NCBI GenBank assembly: GCA_954871525.1
Contig: OX940871.1
Coordinates: forward strand, 22,728,586 to 22,792,585
Direction: 5' to 3'
From: Parietaria judaica
Lineage: Eukaryota > Streptophyta > Magnoliopsida > Rosales > Urticaceae
Length of the DNA: 64,000 nucleotides
The notes beneath the pieces were generated by a model. The model made no database searches and was not told the DNA's origin. It saw only the letters and a program-made list of their open reading frames with translations. Every line of letters begins with the position of its first letter. The first letter of the stretch is position 1. A program made the position numbers and the translations under genes. Below are positions 55,051 through 64,000 of this stretch, in pieces.

Positions 55051-56336
55051 TTTCTATGTATTTACAAACTACTTATTTGTATTGAATAGTGAATCATTTT
55101 CTACGTTAAAGACCGAGTTATGTACGTGCGTACAATTTAGTAAGGGCGCGTTATTGTTCTGGGATTGTTTATAATTTTTGAATGTATAGGAAAACTAGCT
55201 TAATTGCAGGTGTAAAACTGGTTTATGCGTTCTCGCGTGCGCACAAAAAGGCTTCCGGGCTACGCAGCGCTCTTTCGGGCGCGTGACGGGGCAACCGAGT
55301 GCTCTGGGTGGCTTTCGGGCATGAGGTGGGGCTCTTGGGCGCGCAGGGGGCAACCAGGCGCGCTCGAGGGTCTTTCTCTGGCTTTTGTAATAAATTTGGC
55401 CGCGGCGTAAAATGAGCATAATTTTTAAAAAAATTGCGGCACACTTTTCCATCATGCCGAGCTAGTCGGGCTAACATTTAGAAGAAGCCTAGGCATTATA
55501 TTAAAAAAGCCACGTCTAATTGAAAATTAAAATAACAGGTGAAATAAATAATCAATGTGGTGATAGAACAAAACAAACCCAGTCATATATTTATGTATAA
55601 CACGGCTCATTTTCCTTACAGTTGCGGCCTGTTGTAAATAAGTCGCGACAAGTTAAAGAAAAAACCCGAATTTTAAACTTCAATAGACACCGCAGATTAT
55701 TTTATATTTGAAAGAGGCAAAAATGTAAATAAGCCGCGACAAGTTAACAAAATCTTGAATTTTAAATCTCAACTGGTGGCTTCATTTCCTTGTAGGCGTG
55801 ATGCTTATAAAATATTATAGCGGCACAATTAAATACGTACCGCGGTTTTGAAATTTAGTATAGCCGCAGATTAGTCATTAACGGACTGCTTTGGTTCGGT
55901 TTAGAGGACATTGTTGATTAGTGAAAGAGTAAGCCCCAACTTTTTTACTTGATCGTTGTTGAATGGAGTCACGGCTCTCATGATTAACAAACTGCCGCTG
56001 TTGACTTTAGTGGAACATCCTTGTTCGCTAAATACCGATCCGGGGTTAATATCACTATACCACCCTTGAAACAAGCCGCGGTTTCGTTACAAGGGACCGA
56101 GGCAATAATTTGGTAAAGAAATGGCAACAACTATGTTTCAGATACGTTTTAACCAATTATGGCCGCAGTTATAGATAAATATAGCAGCGACGGGCCAATT
56201 TTCCGACCATGTTTTAGAATGTGCTGAAATATTTGCTCACAAAGTACCACGTGTGTATCAACCACGTTTCTAAATAGTCGTCAAAGGTTTCAAAGACTGT
56301 TTTAAAATTTCCTCAAATCACATATTTGTACTAGTG
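54798..56336 (+). mobile_element. 3' half of a CACTA element
   Basis: Starts with a Ulp1-like protease fragment. It continues through AT-rich DNA with many GCCGCGAC, GCCGCAGATTA and CCGCGGTT motifs (55600-56230). It ends near 56336 with ATATTTGTACTAGTG, whose reverse complement CACTAGTACAAAT is a CACTA-type terminus. Transposon-borne Ulp1 genes are common in CACTA and some Mutator-like elements. The other end is missing because Copia fragment III is fused to it. Confidence 0.55.
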
Positions 56337-57564
56337 TTTTTTCATAAAAATTAAACTAATTAATTCCAAACCATGCAACGTTTAGATATAAGGTTAAAAA
56401 AACGAACAAGGAAGCTAATCAGTAAAAGAGAAAAATGCAAACAAAAAATGAAAGAAAATAATATAAAAACAAAAAAAAAACGTAATAATCTAGAATAAAG
56501 AACATAATAATAAAAAATTAAGGATAGAAATCACGTCAATAAATTTCAGCATCCCTCTTATTCTTTCCATGAATATCTGCATTCTCCCCAGGTCAAGAAA
56601 ATTTGTCCTCGAATTTCTTGGGGGTGTGTTGGCATTAGATCAAAATCGTCTTGTCGGGAGGCTCTTTCACAAAGTTCTTTATTGGCTTATCCTTGACTTC
56701 ATCTCATTTTCGTTATCTTCAGATAGGTCCTTCCGGTTTCAACCAAACAAAATTGCAGATTATTTTACCTCTTTCACACACTGATCCAAAACATTTTGAC
56801 CTTCACCGTTACGGTCAAACATGACTTGTGAACTACAAGAAATATACTTGTTTCACTCATGATTTGCTTCTCATCATCTTTGGTATCCTCATGTCCGGCC
56901 GCTTCTTCTCCGGCCTCATCACCTTTCGTAATTTCATTCACGACCTCAACGAATACGAACTCGTCGTATACGTCTTCATCTTGGCCTCATCATGGACGGA
57001 TTTCGCACAGGCCGCTTCGTCATACACTGGCTCGTCGTAAACGACATCGTCGCAATAATGGTACATGGGTTCATCTTACGCGATCTTGGATTACTCCGCC
57101 TCCCCATCAAAAAACTCGTCGTACTTTGGGATATCCACTTTGAATACCGCTTCCCACCGTGCAAACTCTATGGCTGCCTCAGGTCAATGCATACCGTGAC
57201 CATATCACCCGTTATCCTGCCCAAATGGATTGTCGCGGTCATCCTCAGGATCATATTCATAGCGCTAATATCATTGTTCCAATTGATATTATGACATCGC
57301 GTGCATCTGTTGGCTCAACTGCTCCAGTTGAGCGTAAAATTTGTCAAAATCTTCACGCTTCAGAAACTCGTCTACAGAAGCGTTAGGAACGACAGATGAT
57401 ACCATTTGCACAGAAATGTTCGGCTTTGATACCATTTGATGTATATCGACGAACGAAGATGTAGAACTATATGGGTTTTGCAAGCATAAAACTCATACTT
57501 TTTTTCATAAACATTAAAAAAAATGAATAATAAACCATGCAACTCTTTATAAATATTCGCATCA
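56337..57564 (-). mobile_element. Element C: worn member of the element A type
   Basis: On the minus strand the primer site TGGTATCAAAGCC lies at 57422-57434, beside an LTR at 57440-57564 that starts TGTATATCG, ends GCATCA and carries TATTTATAAAG. Between 57420 and 56580 the minus strand shows gag-like remnants (FDKFYAQLEQLSQQMHAMS), then DEPMYHYCDD and VYDEPVYDEA acidic repeats. It ends in the SRTNFL tail next to ATTCTCCCC (near 56580-56610). The left LTR (56337-56582) is incomplete: it shares TTTTTTCATAAA and AAACCATGCAAC with the right LTR, is swollen by an A-rich insertion, and is cut by the CACTA end at 56336. Confidence 0.65.
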
Positions 57565-57814
57565 TTAATGTTGTAGTACATGATATCTCATGTTATGCGT
57601 ACTGCTGAACTATATAAAATTGGGCGCTACTGGAGAAAGTCAATGCCCATAGAAAAGTCAAAGCCCGAGAGCCCAAGGGGTCATTCGGTGATGCCCGGAA
57701 TTCAGAAGGCCCAGAAGCCAAAATCCCTGACCGAAGTCTATCTTCCATCAGTCAATGCAGATAACCTGACGAACCCCTAGAAAGTCCTGGAAGAGGAAGC
57801 TAACGAGTATCAAC

Positions 57815-58513
57815 TGTTAGAACCTTTGCGGTATAAGTACCCAAGATTTGAAATTAGAATTTTAGACAGGCTCACCTGAGTTAATGTGTTGATTCACGGT
57901 ATTGATTATAGAATCATGTGTAATTAATATAGTTCACTTATTTAATGAATCAATACATCAATTCTACATTTATCCATAACCTTGTATATAGATAAGATCT
58001 TTTCTAAAAGGAAACTTACTTTTTTCATACCAGATACACTTTAATTTAGTTTAATCTCTTTAATCGTGATTATTCTCCTCTCCCTTTATAACGAAATCAG
58101 ACTACTTCTAAACTAAGACTTAAAACGGAGAAACCCTAGCCTCCATCTCTCTCTCTGGCCGCCTTCGTCTCTCGTTCCTCGAGATTTACACTCTCCCTTT
58201 AGCTCCACTCGTGGAGACTCCGTCCTTCGTCATATCTCCGTTTTTCGACTAGCATCGATCTGGCAATACTCCACCTTCGACGTACACATGTTTGTTGGTG
58301 TTCCGTTCATAAGATGGATACCGATAGAAGCTTTACTCGGTGATTAAGTCTTTGTGCTCGAAGATTAAGGAATGATCAAAATCGACAAAATCGTCAAGCA
58401 CACAACAAGAGGTACAATATACTACGCTACGTGATTCATTGATTTAGAATTGGAATTCAATTAATATATCCGCTATTTGATAACCCAAAAATCAAGAAAA
58501 TTATACATTGACA
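57815..58513. mobile_element. Probable solo LTR nested in the Gypsy-like LTR
   Basis: Starts TGTTAGAACC and ends near TTATACATTGACA. It interrupts the alignment with the 32390-33828 LTR. The target duplication is not clear. It holds CT-rich 5'-leader-like sequence (58140-58200). No coding region. Confidence 0.5.
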
Positions 58514-59140
58514 ACATAAGAGCTTCAAAAAACTGTCATGAGCGCACAAGATATAGCGGACTGGAAATGGGACGCCCAGAACAACATATTCGGAACTGCC
58601 AAAGCCTGGGGCCCTGACTAGGCCCCGAGAACGCCCCAATTTCACCTATAGGAGCCAAGACAAGCCCCAAGGCGCTTAATAAGTCCCACATTGCTCATGA
58701 GTGAAGGATTTCTGGTGAATAAAGACTATAAATAAAGGAGCTAGGAAAAAGGTACCACATCTCTCAATAATGAAGGACTTCGGGTGACCTAATACTGTAA
58801 ATAAAAAGCTCACATTCTCTACAAAAACACAATCACTCTCAGAGACATTCTCCTACAAATTTCTCTAGAGCTTCTCAATTTTCATTATCTCTTTAGAATT
58901 CGGCCCCTCCTCTGGCCTTGCCATGCTCGCGCCTTCATCGCCTCCCGAGCTTGCAGAAGGGCCTGAATACAAGCTGAGACGTTGATAGGTACTAAGCCTT
59001 GCCGGAAAAGTTGTCCCACATAGTCATAGACGTCTCTTGATATTTTCAAGACGTCGGCCAAGACTACCGTGGTCGGTTATGACCCTCACCACACCAGTTA
59101 GTCTACACCAGTTATGTCTACCACGGCACCATGCCAATAA

Positions 59141-60687
59141 TATTAGGTGTCTAGTTCCTAAGAATCACCCCTGATTAATTAGCGATCACCTTAAGAGTGC
59201 GTAGGGTAACCTCGAAAAATATTTTCACATGAATTAGAGTCACATACCTATAATTCCCATTACCTATCTGACTCATAAGATTCAAAATTAATCATGCCGA
59301 TCATTGATAATTAAGTTTTAAATTCCTTACATTAACACACGAATTGATTGATCCTTTGAGATAAATAATTATCTAATCAGTAATTTAAATACGTACCTTT
59401 TTACTCACGGTTTTGTTGCGAAATTAATATCTCGATCTCCTTTCTTCATGTTCTTCGCATTCTTGAGCTCCTGCGAACTTTCCTTATTTGAATCTTGAAG
59501 ATAGCTCCCACGAGTCTTCTGATGTATACTCCAGATCTTGATCGCCACGATGTGTGGGCTCCCACTGAATAGAACCCTAACCGTAAACTCAAATTTCTCT
59601 AGAAAATATCCCAGAGAAAATCGCAGAAAATCCTAGAGAGAGAAAATAGAGAATTTCAAAATCTAAAGAAAAGTGTGAGTAATGATTTTCGGTTTCCAGG
59701 CTCTCCTGTTTATAAGAAACTGGCTAAACCACTTTGAGATATCGACTCTAAGATTTGATTTAATAATTAAATCAAATAAAGAATAAATCCAAATCAAATC
59801 TTTTTCAAAGTGAAAGTGATCACACGTACTCAAGCTTCAGCGAAAGTGAAGTGCTTTCGCCAATTTTGGTTACATTCCACTATAGCTCGAAGCTGAACTC
59901 TTAAGTATGCGTCATATATATCTTCCTGACTCAGGATTCCATTGATAAAATCATATTACAAGAATCCAAGTTTTCGTATTATTACGATTCTCGTCTTATT
60001 ATAGAGTTAATCTCTGTACACTAGACGAAACTGCCGGTGTTCGATGATTATTGCAAAATTACTTACCTGACGGTTTATGAAGTGGTTAGGCTTCGGATGA
60101 GTACTCGTTTTCTTCCCGCAAATCACAATAAGAAAATAATAAAGATATTATCCATATACGTAGTCATGGAGTCTGCTATGGTCAACCTTTCGATCCCAAA
60201 ATAAAAAGTATTGTGGACAATTGACGGTAAACTGAAACGTTTAAGTCAAAGATCGTTTAAGTTAAACCGTACAAAATCAAACTACTACAGGACTTCAACT
60301 GATTCTATCTTACCATCGTGTCGTCTTTATTACTAACTATGATTAACGGATTGATGCGTTCATAGTAAGTCTCGTCCGTCCAATATGCAGACACTTCATA
60401 CTTGACTTTATCATTAATTCTCGTTAACAATCTGAACTATGGAAGCATTTTTAGTTATTATACTGTGTATGTTAAACCTCCTCACTGAGACCAGTGTGAT
60501 AACATAATACAAAATTGCAAAATATAAAAACTACGAATTGAAACATTCATTATATTGATAATAATCACTTAAACAATGTTTTCATTGATAAGCCATAAAC
60601 CTATTTTTTATCGAATTCAATGTCATGATCTATACAAGTGGCATTTCCATTTGAATTATAAGGCATACTAATCAGGTATGTCCAACA
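59141..60687. mobile_element. Solo LTR (1,547 bp) nested in the Gypsy-like LTR
   Basis: Starts TATTAGGTGTCTAG (TG changed to TA) and ends GTATGTCCAACA. The right flank GGTAA continues as GGTAATACCC, matching the uninterrupted sequence of the related LTR near 33332. The left flank AATAA is a worn copy of the same five bases. It shares AGACACTTCATACTT with the 44055 region. No coding region. Confidence 0.65.
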
Positions 60688-61490
60688 GGTAATACCCTCA
60701 CCATCCGCGATGGTCACCTCCGCGTTGCCACTTCAGGCACCAACGATGGTGTTCGACCTCTAACTGCGACCCTCGCCAGATACCCACGTCTCCGCAATAA
60801 GCTTTCCACTTTGAATTATGTGATGACCTAATCCCTTTTAATGGTATGTAGGGAGCCTTTCACGAGGTCCGGCATCAAATATTATTTCCTTTTATCCTTT
60901 TCTTGTCTTCAATCATATTTAATGACAAGCGTCATGGAGTTGGAAGAGGGTTCTACCATCCGCCTCCCAAGACGTCTTCTACATGTTCAGGTTACATGAA
61001 CATCTCGTCTCCTGGACGCCGACGACCTTCCCGATGAAGGAAAATCATCAAAGATCGTCAAGAATAGTCCGTAGGCTCACAAAAAGTGAAGGACTCACCT
61101 CCAGCTTTGACGATCATCAGTTAACTCGCGTTGACTCCATCTTTGACCGCCCATGCGACTACTGGGTCCACACCAGGGCTTGAACTGTGGATTGGGTTCT
61201 CAACTATGCTATTTTTTTCAATTAACATCTTCAAATCCCAAAAAAAATCAATCATTTAGAATGCATAGTTATGTTTTTTTATTTTGCCATTTATTGCTTG
61301 ATTATTCATTCTTTATTATAATTATAGGCAAATAATTAAGATTGTTCATGTATAAGAAAGACTACGTATTGTATCGAAGTATTACTTGATGATGATATAT
61401 TAACAAAAACAGGTTTCTGCTTGTGAAGTAGAGTTTTATCACGAAACACGTGTTCTTTCAGTTCTTTATAGTCCACTCTACATCATTTCG

Positions 61491-61500
61491 TATCAGAGCC
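61491..61500 (+). other. Primer binding site of element B
   Basis: TATCAGAGCC within TTTCGTATCAGAGCC, complementary to initiator methionine tRNA, eight bases after the LTR end. Confidence 0.75.
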
Positions 61501-61517
61501 ATTCTTTTTTGTGTACA

Positions 61518-62356
61518 ATGCCAAATAAACGAGCCGGTCACGACGTTTTTGTACAAGATATGATGGAATTGTTGATCTGTCAGATGGTAGCAATGATGCA
61601 GAATCAAACGGTGCAACGACACCGAGCATGTACGACCGAGAGATCATGTTCAAGCAGTAGATGCGTCAACGTGAGGGCAGTCCCAGAAGATGTGCGATGG
61701 GTAGTGGTGTTCCATGTTGCTATCCTGAAGTACGGCGAAACAATGTACGATGAGGCGGAGCCCGGCGAGGCCTTGTATGACGAGTAGGTTTACGGCGAAA
61801 CGGAGTATGACAAACCCGTGTACCATGAGTACGACGAGCCCGCGTACGACGATGTGGAGTATGCCAAAACCGTGTATAACGAGGCCGTCTACGATGAAAA
61901 AATTTGCATCGAGGAGGAGGAAGCTGCGTATGATGAGATAGTTTTCGTTTCAAGCAACGCTCCCGAAGCAGCAGCACCGAGCGAGTCCATGTGCGTGGTG
62001 ACCGTGAGCGAGGCTACAAAAATCAAGTCAAGTACGACCGTAGATTTCAACAGCATATGTATCGATACAGCAACAACGATGTACAAGCGCGGAGGCTTAA
62101 AACAACGACATCTTTCGAAGTGGCAAAAGCGGAGAGGCTTAACTCAACGAAATCCTCCGAAACTGCACGAGTGCGGCATACGAAAAATAATAATATTGAA
62201 GGAATCATACGATATCGGCGAAAGTGCATTTTTGAGGAAGTCTGCTTACAGAAAAGGATATGGCGGCGATACAAGCATAGCGATGGCGGCGGTGGACTCG
62301 CGTCACGAGACGAAGGCGAAAATTCGAGGACGAATTTTTTTCTACGACGAGGAGAA
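61518..62356 (+). pseudogene. Gag-like polyprotein remnant of element B
   Basis: ATG at 61518 (MPNKRAGHDVF) is the first in frame after the primer site. The frame has one TAG at 61785, then stays open to 62549 inside the 3' LTR. Residues after the start include QDMMELLICQMVAMMQNQ, as in Gypsy gag openings. Acidic tyrosine repeats follow around the stop (MYDEAEPGEALYDE, EYDKPVYHEYDEPAYDD, TVYNEAVYDEK). Next is CVVTVSEATKIKSSTTV, comparable with the NALVICRP part of element A. In the next frame the end reads NSRTNFFLRRGE directly before the LTR, the counterpart of SRTNSFQPAENDAG in element A. No protease, polymerase or integrase is encoded. Confidence 0.7.
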
Positions 62357-62639
62357 TGTTGCAGTACATGATATCTTGAAATCCCACAAAAATCAATCAT
62401 TTACTATTCATATTAATGCTTTTATTTTTCTTGTATTTTGCTATTTATTGCTTGATTACTCTTTATTTATTATAATTATAGGCAAATTAGTAAAATTGTT
62501 CGTGTATAGTGTATTGAAGAGATTAGTTAAGGATGATATTAAAAAATGAGTTTTTTCTTGTGAAGTCGAGTTTTATCTTTCAAAGATGCGTTCTTCGCGT
62601 TCTTCATATAGTCCACTCTACATAAAAGAAGGGATAAAA

Positions 62640-64000
62640 ACTAAGTAGGCAATCTTTCAATGTTGTTCTCTCCAACAACCATCCAGAATTTTGGCCAAAG
62701 AGAGGATATATGATGATACTTTCAGTGATCCACCTTGACCTCAGGTCCCGAAAATAATAAGATAAACAAGATAAGCCCCTCAATCACGAGCCCGTCTCCC
62801 CACTAATTTTTAAACTTTGTGGTATATATTTTTCGGTAATAAACAAGATAAGCCTCTTTATTGATGAATTATAATCAGATTTTAATGATTTAACACCCTT
62901 GTCTCTTTCGCAATAATTTTCACTTACGTTACTTACCAAATTAATGTCTAAACCCTTTCGTTCGTCAGAAAATCATAAAAAAGTTTTCAGAAAGTTCCTG
63001 AATCGGATAGTTGTGCATCAAAATCAATGATTGCGGTAACATTCTCAAGCAAATGTGATGCGTGAGCTTGCCCAATCGTAACACGGCGTTGACAATATAT
63101 TTTCTCTTAAAGTTTTCCATCGGGACTCGGTATTGGCTAATGGCCAATTAAATAATATGATAACATGACCATGTTTGTCTCTAATCCAGGATACGCTAAA
63201 GTCTTAACAATAAAAAGAACTTATGGTTCTATCAAATTCCTCAAATTGCTGGCCAAAGAAAGACGTGTTAAGCATGATGTGCCTCAAAATATTAATATAT
63301 CTCGTGTTATACAAAAGAGATAAATAGAAGCACGTAGGTTGAACCTAATAATTATAATAAGGTGCATGTACTAAGCATGCATCGTTGACATGTTGCAAAA
63401 TACTATTTTCTGTTCTGGTTTTGCATCGTGAATCGATAATGCTTATTAAATAGTCAGATCATCGGCCATATTTAATTTGTATAAGCACGTCCGTCTCCTC
63501 CGCAAGAAACGCTTGAATCTTATAATAATGGTGAACTCACACCTAAGCCGAGACAAGTGCTAAGTACATCACTGATATGTTATGTATCAGTATTAATGTA
63601 CTCTTTCTTATAAGATAACATCGTACGTACATTATATGTATAGCTATATTGAAGAGAATATCGAGGATATCGCGGATATTTTGATTCCCGAAAGTGAAAG
63701 GGAATTGTTGAGAAATTATAGACCTAGAAAAAAGAAAAAAGGAATTGATCAAAACCGAATTTATCTCCCGGGATTTGTTAGTTGAATTTTCTCCTAGGGT
63801 CGATCAGGACCTACGATTCCCGATAGTTCACTGCGTTTTTTTGGGTCGCTAAGTTAAATATTTTTTTGGAACCTTTAAAGTATTTAAAAAAAAGTTTTTT
63901 TATATTTAATTAAAAATATAAATGTAAAAAAAAAATTGAGTTAAATTTGAAAACGTGAAGTAGTGGCCTTGCTCGCCTATAATCAAAGTCGAGCCTGCGC
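62640..64000 (+). repeat. Segment paralogous to 29088-34410, without its insertions
   Basis: Aligns in order with three blocks of the 29088-34410 segment and runs off the window end. The first part (62760-62860, CCCGTCTCCC...TTTAAACTTTGTGG) matches the sequence just beyond the third F-box relic (29085-29120). The duplication probably included that gene's flank. No open gene was seen; the frames 62965-63147 and 63543-63752 are not recognisable. Confidence 0.8.

Larger units (their letters stand above)
57591..61227 (+). mobile_element. Gypsy-like solo LTR (family of 32390-33828), itself interrupted
   Basis: Starts TGTTATGCG and ends AATTAACA. Flanks TCTCA (57586-57590) and TCTTC (61228-61232) are worn duplications of TCTTG, known from the intact LTR of element B. 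Blocks aligning with 32390-33828 include AAAGTCAAAGCCC, CTCTAGAGCTTCTC, CCCTCCTCTGGCCTT, and the end block TTTGACGATCATCAGTTAA...TTGACCGCCC...GGGCTTGAACTGTGGAT. Foreign sequence splits it at 57815-58513 and 59141-60687. Confidence 0.75.
57569..62622 (+). mobile_element. Element B: 1.4 kb LTR element split by a nested insertion
   Basis: The 5' LTR is 57569-57590 plus 61228-61482; the 3' LTR is 62357-62622 (266 bp). Both start TGTTGYAGTACATGATATC and end GTCCACTCTACA. The primer site TATCAGAGCC is at 61491-61500. The purine tract GAGGAGAA immediately precedes the 3' LTR. Without the 3.6 kb insertion the element is about 1.42 kb. The uninterrupted LTR at 62357 (GATATCTTGAAATCCC) proves the insertion point in the 5' LTR. 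It has the same plan as elements A and C but opposite orientation. Confidence 0.85.

Noticed and set aside
55195..55477. Pro/Arg/Ala-rich frames in a GC-rich patch
   Set aside because: Built from GGGCGCG-type motifs within the CACTA 3' region; no domain recognised.
6741..61500. Methionine tRNA-like sequences near LTRs
   Set aside because: They are 10-13 base primer binding sites, not tRNA genes; no cloverleaf sequence surrounds them.
1..64000. CRISPR arrays, bacterial operons, ribosome binding sites or rRNA genes
   Set aside because: Introns, LTR retrotransposons and plant gene families show nuclear plant DNA; no regularly spaced repeat array and no rRNA-like sequence was seen.

Overview
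The window is plant nuclear DNA from a repeat-rich eudicot genome. It is AT-rich and packed with nested Copia, Gypsy, Mutator-like, CACTA and hAT elements. The one gene that looks intact is a two-exon cytochrome P450 of the CYP716 family, whose known members oxidise triterpenes. The species cannot be told from the sequence alone.

Layout. 1-2078: truncated copy of a 4.4 kb LTR. 2079-4740: two decayed F-box genes on the minus strand. 4741-7640: a Copia-type LTR whose TATA box was hit by a 2.6 kb non-autonomous LTR element (element A, with two 710 bp LTRs). 7730-12340: a decayed CACTA (En/Spm) element with TNP2, DUF4218 and DUF4216 coding remnants and an accessory ORF split by a solo LTR. 12583-13125: a foldback element. 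13467-15306: the CYP716 gene (minus). 15530-20690: AT-rich DNA with a possible terminal-inverted-repeat element carrying a GC-rich island. 20690-25768: Copia element I, a nearly full-length pseudogene. 25769-28150: AT-rich intergenic DNA. 28160-29087: a third F-box relic. 29088-34480: a segment paralogous to 62640-64000, interrupted by a nest of Mutator-like foldback elements and by a 1.4 kb solo LTR. 35547-37217: a large foldback element. 37306-44642: long inverted arms enclosing an intact 4.4 kb solo LTR. 44571-44975: an 87 bp tandem repeat encoding a 29-residue repeat. 44976-48419: 5'-truncated Copia element II. 48806-50477: an hAT-like element with a perfect 8 bp target duplication. 50970-51134: first-exon fragment of an oxidosqualene cyclase. 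52048-52636: solo LTR. 52862-54797: Copia fragment III. 54798-56336: 3' half of a CACTA element with a Ulp1-like protease fragment. 56337-62622: two more members of the element A type (C and B), B being split by a three-level nest of LTRs. 62640-64000: the paralogous segment without those insertions.

Two themes stand out. First, a triterpene-type P450 lies about 36 kb from an oxidosqualene cyclase exon with a broken reading frame. This could be the debris of a triterpene biosynthetic cluster or a chance pairing of a gene and a gene fragment. Second, elements A, B and C form a family of very short LTR retrotransposons. Each keeps only a tRNA primer site, a gag-like stretch with acidic tyrosine repeats, and a short conserved C-terminal tail beside the 3' LTR.

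Boundaries were read by eye. Those with perfect target-site duplications are firm; the others are approximate.
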